Below are positions 44,889 through 54,326 of a DNA stretch of 64,000 nt, piece after piece; position 1 is the first letter of the stretch, and each line of letters opens with the position of its first letter. This DNA is from an uncultured Bacteroidota bacterium. GTDB taxonomy: Bacteria > Bacteroidota > Bacteroidia > 2-12-FULL-35-15. The position numbers and the translations under genes are program-made. Under the pieces are notes generated by a model. That model was not told the DNA's origin, made no database searches, and saw only the letters and a program-made list of their open reading frames with translations. The DNA is taken from contig CAINDA010000025.1 of NCBI GenBank assembly GCA_903847205.1, positions 1 through 64,000 of the forward strand. The letters run 5' to 3'.

Positions 44889-46079
44889 TTATTTTTTATT
44901 CACGGCCGGCACATTATCAATTTTTGGCAATGCCTGCAGGCTGTCCTTTTTCACAGAATCTTTGGGAATAGCTGTTTCTACAAATAAATCTCCCTGAGGC
45001 GCTTTTCCATTTGGCGGATTGCTGCCATGAATTGTTTTGATATAACTTGCTGTTTCATTAATCTGCACCGGCGATAAATCTGCCTGCCATGATTTCATCC
45101 CTTTATCAGGCCAGCCGTATTTTATTGTAGAAAAAATATTTTTAATGCTGCCGCCGTGTAACCAATAGTCATCAGTTAAATTCGGGCCCACCCCGCCCTC
45201 TCCTAATTTTCCGTGGCAGGCAAAACAATTTGCTTTAAAAATCGCTTCCCCTTTTGCTAACTCCTCTTTATCGGTTAACATCTTCACATTGCCTTCACTC
45301 ACATTGCCTGCACTGTTTTTTTCATAGGCAGTTTTTGCCGCTGCCGCTTCAGTGATTGATTTATTGTATTCGGCAATCTGCAGATCTCCTGTGGCCGTTA
45401 CATGATAGTGAACCAAATAGATGACAGCAAAAACTATGGTTGCATAAAACCCGTATTTCCACCATGGAGGAAGGTCATTATCCAATTCGCGGATGCCGTC
45501 GTAATTGTGATCCATTAGTATGTCTGCTTCTTTCTCTATTGCCACAGAGGCATTCAAGCGTTCTAATAAAGACGGCCCTTCTTTTTGAATTACAATTTCT
45601 GCTGCCTCTTTTCTTACCAATAATTTAATTGCGCTTATTAAAACAAATATTATCAATAGTTCAAAACAAATTATTGCTATTAATAAATAAAACACTCCCC
45701 CGTTTAATCCCATAAAACCAGATATTTTTGCAGGCTGAATTACCTCCTGAGCAAAAGTTGTTTTACTTGCAGCCATCAGCATAGTGAGAATAATTACACT
45801 GAGGATTTTTCCGTTTTTGTTTTCTGCAGTTTTCTTGTTTTTTACTGCTTCTGCGACACTTGTGAGCGCACCTCCCAAAATAGATATTACAATCAGCAGT
45901 AATATAACAACTGCCAAAAGCACATCAAACAAAGGATTTGCGAATACAGATAAGGTATCGACTGCTTTAGGTGCATTGTTCTGTGCAAAAAGACTTAAGC
46001 TGAATAAAAGTGTTAAACCCGTCAATAAATATTTTGCACTTTTATTGTTTTTGAAATGGATGGCGATAATTTGTTTCAT
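44889..46079 (-). CDS. ccoP: CcoP, cbb3 oxidase subunit III (one heme)
   Basis: A 396-residue protein when started at the ATG at 46079 (MKQIIAIHF), which leaves a 10-nt gap after ccoQ; the upstream in-frame Met would overlap ccoQ. It has a signal-like start, helices near 40-65 and 115-140, a central helix (WWKYGFYATIVFAVIYLVHYHV) and one cytochrome c domain (CFACHGKLGEGGVGPNL). Classical CcoP has two hemes; only one CXXCH is present here. It delivers electrons to CcoNO. Confidence 0.9.
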   Translation of the reverse strand: MKQIIAIHFKNNKSAKYLLTGLTLLFSLSLFAQNNAPKAVDTLSVFANPLFDVLLAVVILLLIVISILGGALTSVAEAVKNKKTAENKNGKILSVIILTMLMAASKTTFAQEVIQPAKISGFMGLNGGVFYLLIAIICFELLIIFVLISAIKLLVRKEAAEIVIQKEGPSLLERLNASVAIEKEADILMDHNYDGIRELDNDLPPWWKYGFYATIVFAVIYLVHYHVTATGDLQIAEYNKSITEAAAAKTAYEKNSAGNVSEGNVKMLTDKEELAKGEAIFKANCFACHGKLGEGGVGPNLTDDYWLHGGSIKNIFSTIKYGWPDKGMKSWQADLSPVQINETASYIKTIHGSNPPNGKAPQGDLFVETAIPKDSVKKDSLQALPKIDNVPAVNKK

Positions 46080-46089
46080 AGTAAATCTT

Positions 46090-46272
46090 TTAAAAAGGTT
46101 CCGGTTCATTGGTTTTATCAAGCGGTATATTTTTCATTTCTGTAATATGCTCCTTACTTACTTTAAAAGTCCATAAAGTAAGCAGTACAAAAAATGTAAA
46201 AAATATAGTCAATGATACCAAAGGGTATATGCCTATTCCTGCTATTGATTCTAAATAATTAATGAATTTCAT
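46090..46272 (-). CDS. ccoQ: CcoQ-like small subunit
   Basis: A 60-residue single-helix membrane protein (helix about 14-36, YPLVSLTIFFTFFVLLTLWTF) with a charged C-terminus. Position between ccoNO and ccoP, and size, identify it as the CcoQ-type stabilising subunit. Confidence 0.8.
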   Translation of the reverse strand: MKFINYLESIAGIGIYPLVSLTIFFTFFVLLTLWTFKVSKEHITEMKNIPLDKTNEPEPF

Positions 46273-46279
46273 TTTGCGT

Positions 46280-48409
46280 TTATCTTTTTTGCGATACTGT
46301 ATGACTTGCTTTAATATCTTTCCCTAATCTCTGTAAATAGGCGATAACAGCAATAATTTCACGATCGTTGGCTGTTTCAATTTTATCATTCTTCAAGCTT
46401 CCTGAAATAGAATTTGCCTGAATAATCAAATCTTTGTTAGCAATTTTATCATATCCTTCCGGATAAGGAACACCTAATTTTATCATTGCCCTTATTTTTG
46501 CTGGTGTGCTTGCGGTATCTAACGCATCATCAAGTAAAAAGGCATAGGTGGGCATAATAGAACCAGGTGACATAGATGTAGGATCCATCATGTGGTTATA
46601 ATGCCATGAATCAGGGTATTTACCTCCTACACGGGCCAAATCCGGGCCTGTGCGTTTTGATCCCCATTGAAATGGATGGTCATACACAAATTCGCCTGCT
46701 TTAGAATATTCACCATAACGCTCCGTATCAAAGCGCAGTGGGCGTACCATCTGAGAATGACAGGTATAGCAGCCTTCACGTATATAAATATCTCTTCCTT
46801 GCAATTCAAGCGGTGTATAAGGCTTTACGCTGGCAATAGTGGGTATGTTTGATTTCACGAGGAAGGTTGGAATCATTTCAATTGCACCGCCGATAAGGAT
46901 TACAAGAAGACTCACAAGCATCAGCTGAACAGGTCTGCGTTCAATCCATCGGTGCCAGTGCTCGCCTTCATGACTGCCTTCAGTTTTTGCCAAAGCAGGT
47001 GCCTCTGCCTCTTCATTTTCAAGTAACGAACCTGCTCTCACTGTTTTAATTAAATTGTACGTCATCATAACAAAACCAGATAAATACATTACTCCGCCCA
47101 GTGAGCGCATAATGTACATCGGCCTTAATTGTATTACAGTTTCCAGGAAGTTGGGATATTTTAAAAATCCTTCAGCAGTAAATTCCTGCCACATCAGGTA
47201 TTGTGTAAAGCCGGCCCAATACATCGGCACAGCATAAAATAAAATCCCTAGTGAACCCAGCCAGAAATGCCAGTTTGCCAGTTTAAGAGAGTATAAATTT
47301 GTACGGAAAATTTTCGGAATCAGCCAGTATAAAACACCGAATGTTAAAAATCCATTCCAGCCTAATGCACCAATGTGAACGTGTGCAATAACCCAATCAG
47401 TGAAATGTGCTACTGCATTTACTTTTTTAAGCGCAAGCATCGGCCCTTCGAAAGTGGCCATTCCATAGGCAGTTACAGCTACCACCATAAATTTAAGCAC
47501 AACGCTTTCTCGCACTTTATCCCATGCTCCCCGGAGCGTTAACAAGCCGTTGATCATACCGCCCCAGGAAGGAGCAATCAGCATTATAGAGAATGCGGTA
47601 CCAAGTGACTGCGCCCAATCAGGGAGTGCTGTATACAACAAGTGATGGGGGCCTGCCCAGATGTATAAAAAAATTAATGCCCAGAAGTGAATGATTGATA
47701 ATCGGTAAGAATATACAGGACGTTCAGCCGCTTTAGGAATAAAATAATACATCAATCCCAAATAGGGCGTCGTCAGGAAAAACGCAACTGCGTTGTGCCC
47801 ATACCACCATTGCACAAGCGCATCCTGAACTCCAGCATAACCTGAATAACTTTTTAGAAAAGAAACAGGAAGTTCAACTGAATTAACAATGTGCAATATC
47901 GCCACTGTTACAAATGTTGCAATGTAAAACCAAATGGCTACATACAAATGACGTTCTCTCCTCTTGATAATAGTGCCGAACATGTTCCATCCGAATACAA
48001 CCCATATCAATGTAATAGCAATATCAATAGGCCATTCCAACTCCGCATATTCTTTACCGGTAGTTATGCCGAAAGGAATTGTAAGTGCGGCAGCAACAAT
48101 AATTAACTGCCAGCCCCAAAAATGTATTTTACTCAATTTATCACTAAACATACGTGCTTTACATAAACGCTGCAGTGAATAATACACACCCATAAACATT
48201 CCGTTTCCTACAAATGCAAAAATTACCGCATTGGTATGTAAGGGCCTTAATCGTCCAAAAGCTGTCTGCGGCAGTATATTTAATGAAGGGAAAATAAGCT
48301 GTAATGAAACCCAAAGTCCGGCAAGCATTCCAACTAACCCCCACAGTATTGTTGCAAAAGCAAACTGCTTTACTATTTTATTATCATACGAAAATTTTTC
48401 TACTTCCAT
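46280..48409 (-). CDS. ccoNO: Fused CcoN-CcoO, cbb3 oxidase subunits I and II
   Basis: A 709-residue fusion. CcoN (about 1-470) has twelve helices and the heme-copper ligands (PLHTNAVIFAF, WYGHNAVAFFLT, GPHHLLYTA, DWVIAHVHIGALGWNGF). A linker (about 475-500) and a helix precede CcoO (about 520-709) with its c-heme CYTCHSQMVRPLRFDTERYG near 548. The fusion is a known Bacteroidota form of the microaerobic high-affinity oxidase. Third from the promoter after ccoS; CcoQ follows by 7 nt. Confidence 0.95.
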   Translation of the reverse strand: MEVEKFSYDNKIVKQFAFATILWGLVGMLAGLWVSLQLIFPSLNILPQTAFGRLRPLHTNAVIFAFVGNGMFMGVYYSLQRLCKARMFSDKLSKIHFWGWQLIIVAAALTIPFGITTGKEYAELEWPIDIAITLIWVVFGWNMFGTIIKRRERHLYVAIWFYIATFVTVAILHIVNSVELPVSFLKSYSGYAGVQDALVQWWYGHNAVAFFLTTPYLGLMYYFIPKAAERPVYSYRLSIIHFWALIFLYIWAGPHHLLYTALPDWAQSLGTAFSIMLIAPSWGGMINGLLTLRGAWDKVRESVVLKFMVVAVTAYGMATFEGPMLALKKVNAVAHFTDWVIAHVHIGALGWNGFLTFGVLYWLIPKIFRTNLYSLKLANWHFWLGSLGILFYAVPMYWAGFTQYLMWQEFTAEGFLKYPNFLETVIQLRPMYIMRSLGGVMYLSGFVMMTYNLIKTVRAGSLLENEEAEAPALAKTEGSHEGEHWHRWIERRPVQLMLVSLLVILIGGAIEMIPTFLVKSNIPTIASVKPYTPLELQGRDIYIREGCYTCHSQMVRPLRFDTERYGEYSKAGEFVYDHPFQWGSKRTGPDLARVGGKYPDSWHYNHMMDPTSMSPGSIMPTYAFLLDDALDTASTPAKIRAMIKLGVPYPEGYDKIANKDLIIQANSISGSLKNDKIETANDREIIAVIAYLQRLGKDIKASHTVSQKR

Positions 48410-48421
48410 AATTGTTTTTTA

Positions 48422-48649
48422 TTAAAAGATATTTTTGTTTGTTGTTTTATCGGTTTTACAAATGCTGTTTTTTTCGTCATGAGATTGTTTCAGAATTTTT
48501 TCCGGCTTTGGTACATTTTCAAAAAGCATCCTGACTGAAGGCGTGTAAGCATCATCGAACTGCCCTGTTTTCATGCTCCAGATAAAAGCGAAAAGAAAAC
48601 CAGCAGCTAATAAAATACTTGCTCCTATTAAAATAAATAACACACTCAT
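48422..48649 (-). CDS. ccoS: CcoS family oxidase assembly protein
   Basis: A 75-residue protein with one N-terminal helix (VLFILIGASILLAAGFLFAFIWS) and the CcoS element KTGQFDD-AYTPSVRMLF. It helps insert redox cofactors into cbb3. First gene of the operon, 12 nt from ccoNO. Confidence 0.88.
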   Translation of the reverse strand: MSVLFILIGASILLAAGFLFAFIWSMKTGQFDDAYTPSVRMLFENVPKPEKILKQSHDEKNSICKTDKTTNKNIF

Positions 48650-48670
48650 ATTTCTTAATTATTGGCGTTT

Positions 48671-48678
48671 CAAAAATA
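48671..48678 (-). promoter_or_regulatory. -7 element of the cbb3 operon
   Basis: TATTTTTG on the minus strand. The Fnr-type box centre at 48707.5 lies 33 nt upstream, that is near -41, and no -33 TTTG with normal spacing is present, so the promoter looks activator-dependent (class II). Confidence 0.6.
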
Positions 48679-48700
48679 GAATTCAATTTTCAAAATAATT

Positions 48701-48714
48701 ATGACGCTTGTCAT
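48701..48714 (-). promoter_or_regulatory. Fnr-type box of the cbb3 operon
   Basis: Perfect inverted repeat ATGAC-GCTT-GTCAT, 51 nt upstream of the ccoS start codon. Confidence 0.7.
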
Positions 48715-48992
48715 GTTTTTCATAAAAAGCATTGCAGCATATTTTTTTTAATAAATCAATAATCACAAACAGAAATATTACTGAATAAGGCAGGATGAGG
48801 CATTTGGAGACCTAACAGATGAATTATACTTCCAGGAAAATAATGATTTATGTCTCATTTAAAAAAGCAGAAATAACGACTTTCCAAAGAAAAGTTTTCT
48901 CATTGAAGAAATTACTTGAACTGAGAATTAATGATTTTGGTAATTAGAAAGAGGAGATGAGTTTTGTTAACCGGCAGGGATTCTAAATAAAA

Positions 48993-51407
48993 TTAAAGCC
49001 CTTTTCGTTTAGCAATAATTGTAGTAGAAAGCATCGCCGACAAAACTATAGAAACGGAACTTATCGGCATTAGAATAGCAGCTATTACCGGGGATAAGGT
49101 TCCCTGAACTGCAAATGACAACCCGATCAGATTATAAGCGAGAGATATGATAAAAACACCGGTTATAATTTTTTTATTTGCTTTGGCAAGCCCAATAAAA
49201 GCAGGAATCTTGAAAAATGAAGAGCCGTCTAATATAGCATCGCAGGCAGGCGAAAAATTATTAGTATCATCTGATACAGCTATTCCAATATCACTTTGTT
49301 TTAAAGCTCCTGCATCGTTAAGCCCGTCACCAATCATCATTACCTTTCTGCCCTCCTGCTGAAGTTTCTGTACAAAAAACATTTTTTCTTCCGGCTTTTG
49401 ATTAAAAAACAAATCTGCTTTTTTACCGAAAATCATTTCCAATGTATTTCTCTCCGAATCATTATCACCAGATAGCAATTTTAAATTATATTTTTCAGAG
49501 AGCTCAGTTACAAGTCCATTCAGGCCATTCCGATAAGTATTATCAAAGCTGAAATACCCGATTACTTCCCCATCAATCATTAAAAAAACTTTTGCAGAAG
49601 AATTATTTTCTGAAGAAACGAAGCCTGTAACAAAATATTCTGATCCTAGAATTACATATTTTTCATCAACATATCCTTTTATTCCCTTGCCCGGGATTTC
49701 TTCAAATCTGCCGACACTAAGAATTTTATTTTTAATAAACTGTGAATGAATTTTTCGGCTTAGGGGATGTGATGACTGTGCCGCAAGAGATGCAGTAATC
49801 TGCAATTCGTAATCACTTAATTCAGGCCCGGTAAAATTCACTGTCGAGCCGTGGGTAATAGTTCCGGTTTTGTCAAACAGCACAGTGTCTGTTTTAGCCA
49901 GCTTTTCAATAACAGCTGCGTTTTTCAGATAAAATTTATTTCGCCCCATTATGCGCAGAATGTTGCCGTTTGCAAAAGCCGCTGTAAGTAATAACCCGCA
50001 GGGGCATGCTACAAGTAGAACTGCAGTAAGTGCATTCAAAATTTTGCTGCTGTCGGTAAACAGCCAGTACAATGCCGACAGCGCCGCTATGCTTAAAACA
50101 ACAGGTGTAAAATATTTATTAATTTTATCTACAAATGTTTGTCCGTTATGCGCCTGCTGTCCCTGATCACCCTTATTCCAAAGCTGAGTCAGGTAGCTTT
50201 GAGAAGTAGGATTTACTACTTCCAGCTCAACTGCACCATCCAATTGTTTACCGCCTGCATAAATAAATTCGCCGGCCAGCTTTTTAACAGGAGCTGATTC
50301 GCCGGTAATGAAGCTGTAATCGATATGTGTCTGCCAGCTCAGTAAAATTGAATCAGAAGGAATTAATTCATTGTTACGGATAATTATCCGGTCGCCTTTT
50401 TTTAACTCCGAAACAGGCTGGTTTAATTCATCTCCATTTTCTTTTTTAATAGTTACGCCAACAGGGAAATAAGATTTGTAGTCACGTTCAAATGAAAGTG
50501 TTTCATACGTTTTGTTTTGAAAATAACGTCCCAGCAGCATAAAGAAAACTATGCCTGACATGGAATCCATGTATCCTGCACCTGTATGGCTGAGGATATC
50601 ATATATACTGCGAAGAAAAGTAACAAGTATTGCGAGCGCAATCGGCCCATCGATATTCAGATAACGCTGGCGTAGACTTTTCCAGGCAGAAACAAAAAAA
50701 CTGGAAGCACTGTAAAAAAATACTGGAAGCGACAGAAATAAATTGAGGTAACCAAAAAAATATTTAAAGTTTTCAAGGTCTTTGAAATTCCCGAATGAAA
50801 AATATTCGGGAAAACTTAACATCATAATATTCCCAAAACAAAAGCCGGCCAAGCCGATTTTAAGTATCTGTTTTTTGTCAGATGTTCCTGCAGGTTTATG
50901 TTCCAGATCACTTAAGTTAATCAAGGGCTCATATCCGATGTGCGCTAAGAGCGCAGCAACTTCGGAAAGCTTAATAAAACGCGTATCGAAAACAACGGAT
51001 GCTTCTTTTCTTAAAAAATTTACAGAGCAGCTTACAATTCCTTTATGAATTCTATGCAGATTTTCCAACAGCCAAATGCAGGAGCTGCAATGAATTTTTG
51101 GAATATAAAAAGTAATATGCGTATTACTGCCGTTAGTGAAGCGAATCAGTTTACTGCTGACCTGATCGCTGTCGAGATAATTATACTTTCCCGTATAAGA
51201 AAATTTTTCGGGCGAAACACCGGGAGAAGCATTAAGATTATAATAAGTGCAGAGACTGTTTTCTTTTAAAAGATCATAAACTAATTTACAGCCTTCACAG
51301 CAAAAACTTTTTTCATCAAATTGTACTGCGTCTGTTTTGCAGTTGTCACCGCAATGATAGCATACAGTCTGTTCCGATTTATCCCTTTTATAATTGTCAG
51401 TTCTCAT
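48993..51407 (-). CDS. ccoI: CcoI, copper-exporting P-type ATPase for cbb3 assembly
   Basis: An 804-residue P1B-type ATPase. Order: a Cys-rich N-terminus (CYHCGDNC, CCEGC), a heavy-metal domain (CSSCIWLLE near 106), transmembrane helices, TGES, the ion-binding CPC (VACPCGLLL near 467), the phosphorylated Asp in DKTGT (near 512) and GDGLNDAGAL (near 694). The N-terminal zinc-ribbon-like part is typical of CcoI/FixI, and the location upstream of the cco operon agrees. It supplies copper for the oxidase. Confidence 0.94.
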   Translation of the reverse strand: MRTDNYKRDKSEQTVCYHCGDNCKTDAVQFDEKSFCCEGCKLVYDLLKENSLCTYYNLNASPGVSPEKFSYTGKYNYLDSDQVSSKLIRFTNGSNTHITFYIPKIHCSSCIWLLENLHRIHKGIVSCSVNFLRKEASVVFDTRFIKLSEVAALLAHIGYEPLINLSDLEHKPAGTSDKKQILKIGLAGFCFGNIMMLSFPEYFSFGNFKDLENFKYFFGYLNLFLSLPVFFYSASSFFVSAWKSLRQRYLNIDGPIALAILVTFLRSIYDILSHTGAGYMDSMSGIVFFMLLGRYFQNKTYETLSFERDYKSYFPVGVTIKKENGDELNQPVSELKKGDRIIIRNNELIPSDSILLSWQTHIDYSFITGESAPVKKLAGEFIYAGGKQLDGAVELEVVNPTSQSYLTQLWNKGDQGQQAHNGQTFVDKINKYFTPVVLSIAALSALYWLFTDSSKILNALTAVLLVACPCGLLLTAAFANGNILRIMGRNKFYLKNAAVIEKLAKTDTVLFDKTGTITHGSTVNFTGPELSDYELQITASLAAQSSHPLSRKIHSQFIKNKILSVGRFEEIPGKGIKGYVDEKYVILGSEYFVTGFVSSENNSSAKVFLMIDGEVIGYFSFDNTYRNGLNGLVTELSEKYNLKLLSGDNDSERNTLEMIFGKKADLFFNQKPEEKMFFVQKLQQEGRKVMMIGDGLNDAGALKQSDIGIAVSDDTNNFSPACDAILDGSSFFKIPAFIGLAKANKKIITGVFIISLAYNLIGLSFAVQGTLSPVIAAILMPISSVSIVLSAMLSTTIIAKRKGL

Positions 51408-51648
51408 TTCTTAATTGCTCATTCTTTACTTAATGACAAAATACAATAGTGCTTTTTTTTACCCCGCGGATGCATGATTGAAGATAACAAATATAAAAAA
51501 ATAATTCGGTGCTGAAGAAGAGCAGAAAACACTATGGCTGTTTAAGGACAGTAAAAAACGGCTCTTTAATTTGTTCTTAATTATAAATTATTTTGTCAAA
51601 ACATCTAAGAACAATTGAATGAAAAATATAATTAAAACAAACTTTTCA

Positions 51649-52491
51649 TTATAAAAAATCAATTGCCGCTGCAGCGTGATTATCCGGCAAAGCAAGCAAA
51701 GGAACATGTGTATGAAAAGCTAATTTTTTACTGACACTCCTATGGAACATGCGCTCCAGCAGGCTGTAACGATGAGGAATTACGGCCAGCATATCTGCAT
51801 AATGCTCTTCTACAAATTCATTGATCCCTTCAGCAAGATCCTCCTTTTCAGAAAAATAATAAAGGTGCTCTACATCATTCAGTTTATTTTCCATCTTTAT
51901 TTCTGTCATTGTTTCTTCCACAGAAACATATTCCTTTTTCTTTTTTACATTCACAATATATATTTTAGAACCAAAGGTTTTCATCAGCGTTTTTAAAGCA
52001 TCAATTGCATACATATCGGTTCCTGGATCATAATCACATGCAAAAACAATTTTTTCTGGTTTTTTATATACTGTATTTTCCGGGATAACAAGTACAGGTG
52101 TTTTTGCTTTTCGCAGAACATCCGTGGTAATACTTCCCAGGATCATTTCACTTAATTTGCCGGCACCCTTCATTCCCATAACAATAAGTCCCGCATTTTT
52201 TCCTTCCTCCAATATTTCATCAACGGCTAATCCCATTTTCGCCGCATAATTTACTTCAACACCTGTTTTTTTCATAAGGCACTCTGCTTCTTTTTTCAGC
52301 AGTATTTCGTTATCTTTTTGAAGTTCGTCCGGGCTTATTATTATTACCGGAACTTCCGAAACAGGCACCGGCACATGAAATATATGGAGTAAAAGCACTG
52401 AGGCTTTTATTTCTTTTGCAAGGTTAACGGCATATTCAGCAGCAGTGCTGGCTGCTTCAGAAAAATCAGTTGGAACTAGAATTGTTTTCAT
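51649..52491 (-). CDS. Tandem universal stress protein
   Basis: A 280-residue protein with two UspA domains (about 1-145 and 150-280). The first carries the ATP motif G-2x-G-9x-G-S (GMKGAGKLSEMILGS); the second, more diverged, does not show it. Such proteins are often induced by anoxia or stress. It is 39 nt downstream of the unknown gene at 52531, which has an Fnr-type box upstream, so both genes are probably controlled together. Confidence 0.88.
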   Translation of the reverse strand: MKTILVPTDFSEAASTAAEYAVNLAKEIKASVLLLHIFHVPVPVSEVPVIIISPDELQKDNEILLKKEAECLMKKTGVEVNYAAKMGLAVDEILEEGKNAGLIVMGMKGAGKLSEMILGSITTDVLRKAKTPVLVIPENTVYKKPEKIVFACDYDPGTDMYAIDALKTLMKTFGSKIYIVNVKKKKEYVSVEETMTEIKMENKLNDVEHLYYFSEKEDLAEGINEFVEEHYADMLAVIPHRYSLLERMFHRSVSKKLAFHTHVPLLALPDNHAAAAIDFL

Positions 52492-52530
52492 TGTATTACA
52501 TTTAACATTTAATTATGACTCTAAATAATT

Positions 52531-52929
52531 TCAGCAGCTACTCCCCATTGATTGTTCTTTTAATGTCTCATTCATTTCTTCAGCATTATAATCGAGCTCA
52601 GAGAGTTTCCAATTCTTTTCAGCGATTGATGACACCCATGAGCTTTCTGATTTTTTCAAAACCCGGAGATTTACACCAAAATTTTTCCTGAAATGCTGTT
52701 CGAGAATGCGCACTTTTTGGCTGCCATTAATACTTACGCGCCCTGATATATGCGTATGGCGGATTTCGCCCAACGTTTTATTTGTATCAGTAATTTGATT
52801 TTCTTTTGCAAATATTTTATTTTCCTTTAATTCAAACCCGAAAAATACTAGTTTAAGATAAGGAAAATGACTCCGGAATTCTTTCTCAATTTCGTAAAGC
52901 CTGCTGCTATCATCAATGATGATTTCCAT
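52531..52929 (-). CDS. Unknown conserved-looking protein upstream of UspA
   Basis: A 132-residue soluble protein, no family recognised. Mixed alpha/beta with YLKLVFFGFELKENKIFAKENQI, a central HTHISGRVSINGSQKVRILEQHFRKNFG, and a C-terminus ending GSSC. Acidic at the end. It lies 39 nt ahead of uspA and behind an Fnr-type box (53009-53022), so it is a candidate low-oxygen gene. Confidence 0.6.
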   Translation of the reverse strand: MEIIIDDSSRLYEIEKEFRSHFPYLKLVFFGFELKENKIFAKENQITDTNKTLGEIRHTHISGRVSINGSQKVRILEQHFRKNFGVNLRVLKKSESSWVSSIAEKNWKLSELDYNAEEMNETLKEQSMGSSC

Positions 52930-53008
52930 TATTTCACGATTTAATAATTAGCATCGCAAATATGACCGCTATTACGTAAATGGCGAATGATGCCGGTCAC
53001 AAGTTAAT

Positions 53009-53022
53009 ATGACTTTTATCAT
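53009..53022 (-). promoter_or_regulatory. Fnr-type box of the unknown/UspA operon
   Basis: ATGAC-TTTT-ATCAT, 80 nt upstream of the 52531-52929 start. A near match to TAnnTTTG (CATATTTG, minus strand, 52964-52957) is about 55 nt away. Confidence 0.58.
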
Positions 53023-53107
53023 GCCGCTGGAATAGTATTGACTGCAAAAAGAATAAAATCAGAGGGAAAAGACAAACGACAGAATAAAAACAAACAGAAA
53101 AAAAGTC

Positions 53108-53488
53108 TTATTTAGCAAATGCAATAATATGACCATCTGGGTCCTTGCAGTAAGATACTGTGTCTTCCCAATCTCTTGCTGTAGTTTTACTGATCTCTTT
53201 AGGACCTGCATTCACTCCGTTTATAAGAGACTCTTCAGGATTTTCAACAAACAAGTAAAGTTCACATCGGGGAATGCCGTTTCCAAGTTCAGAATTTTTT
53301 GTCTGCGGGCAGATAATTTTTGCTATCCCGGTTTCCGGCATCAGCCCGAGTTTAAAATTTTCATTCAGTTTAAACGCTGTCATGCCTGGAACATTTAAAA
53401 CTGGTTTTTGATTTAATATCTTTTCATAGAAATCCTTACTGAGTGCCTGATCCGAAACATAAAGAATTATGCGGGGAAGCTTTTTCAT
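53108..53488 (-). CDS. VOC (glyoxalase/dioxygenase-fold) protein
   Basis: A 126-residue single VOC domain, with ILYVSDQALSKDFYEKIL at the N-terminus and the C-terminal DTVSYCKDPDGHIIAFAK typical of the fold. Substrate unknown; members include glyoxalases, bleomycin resistance proteins and small dioxygenases. Stands alone. Confidence 0.82.
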   Translation of the reverse strand: MKKLPRIILYVSDQALSKDFYEKILNQKPVLNVPGMTAFKLNENFKLGLMPETGIAKIICPQTKNSELGNGIPRCELYLFVENPEESLINGVNAGPKEISKTTARDWEDTVSYCKDPDGHIIAFAK

Positions 53489-53587
53489 TACAGCTTTTAT
53501 AAAATTTAAATCCTTCGAATAGAGCGATTTTTTTTCGAATTACAATCAGAATCCCCTCCCGATTGCTGTTTAAATTAACCCAATGCT

Positions 53588-53992
53588 TTATTTTCTAAAA
53601 ACGGTTCCTTTAAACAAAGCGACTATTTTATCATTTTGATTTCTGACCGTTACATGATATATGCCGATTTTATTTGAAAGGCTCATTTCTTCTGCAAAAG
53701 CTGTAATCACGTCTCCTTCCTTTAATGACCCGGTGTGTGAAATACTAGTTTCAATTGAAACGCTCATTCCACCGTATGAGTTGGATGCAAAAGCCAGGGC
53801 GCTGTCGGCCAAAGAATAGGTAATGCCTCCATGAGCAATGCCAAAACCATTAAGCATTTCTTTTCGGATGGTCATTCGCAGCCTGCAGCGGCCTTCCTCA
53901 ACTTCAAGCCGTTCAATTCCCAACCACTGACTGAACCAATCTTTTTCATACATTTTGCTCACAATTTTTTCAGGCAATGAATTATCCGGCAT
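53588..53992 (-). CDS. PaaI-type hotdog thioesterase
   Basis: A 134-residue hotdog-fold thioesterase. HGGITYSLADSALAFASNSYG is the family signature with the conserved Asp at the helix start; the preceding MLNGFGIAHGG fits PaaI (phenylacetyl-CoA type). It hydrolyses aryl- or acyl-CoA. There are no phenylacetate genes next to it. Confidence 0.86.
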   Translation of the reverse strand: MPDNSLPEKIVSKMYEKDWFSQWLGIERLEVEEGRCRLRMTIRKEMLNGFGIAHGGITYSLADSALAFASNSYGGMSVSIETSISHTGSLKEGDVITAFAEEMSLSNKIGIYHVTVRNQNDKIVALFKGTVFRK

Positions 53993-54326
53993 CTCCTTTT
54001 CTTTAAATGAATTCTAAAAATTAATGCCAAAGATATTTATTTTTATGTCCTTTTGGGATCCTAATGAAATAGTTTTACTGAAAATTCAATTGGTTTTATA
54101 AAAATACTTCAAACTTATTTTGACGATTTACGTATTGAGAGCTATTCCATATTCCTTGAATTATTTATAACAAATAATACAGGTTAAACAGGTTAAAATC
54201 CTGCGGGTTATTAAAGGTTTTCCAGCCTGCAGCTTTTTTTCTTTTACTGCATCTTACTATAAATAAATAATTTTCTAATTAAATTTTTTGTTATATCTTC
54301 ACACACTATAAACTATAGTAAAACAG
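53993..54326. other. Intergenic region
   Basis: 334 nt, AT-rich, between divergent genes. No clear promoter or RNA gene seen. Confidence 0.4.

Larger units (their letters stand above)
48650..48992. other. Intergenic region ccoI-ccoS
   Basis: 343 nt with the cbb3 promoter and Fnr-type box at one end. Nothing else recognised; no terminator for ccoI was found. Confidence 0.5.

Noticed and set aside
52531-52929. Ribosome hibernation factor (HPF/RaiA)
   Set aside because: Size and neighbourhood suggested it, but the sequence lacks the HPF beta-alpha pattern and its basic helices.
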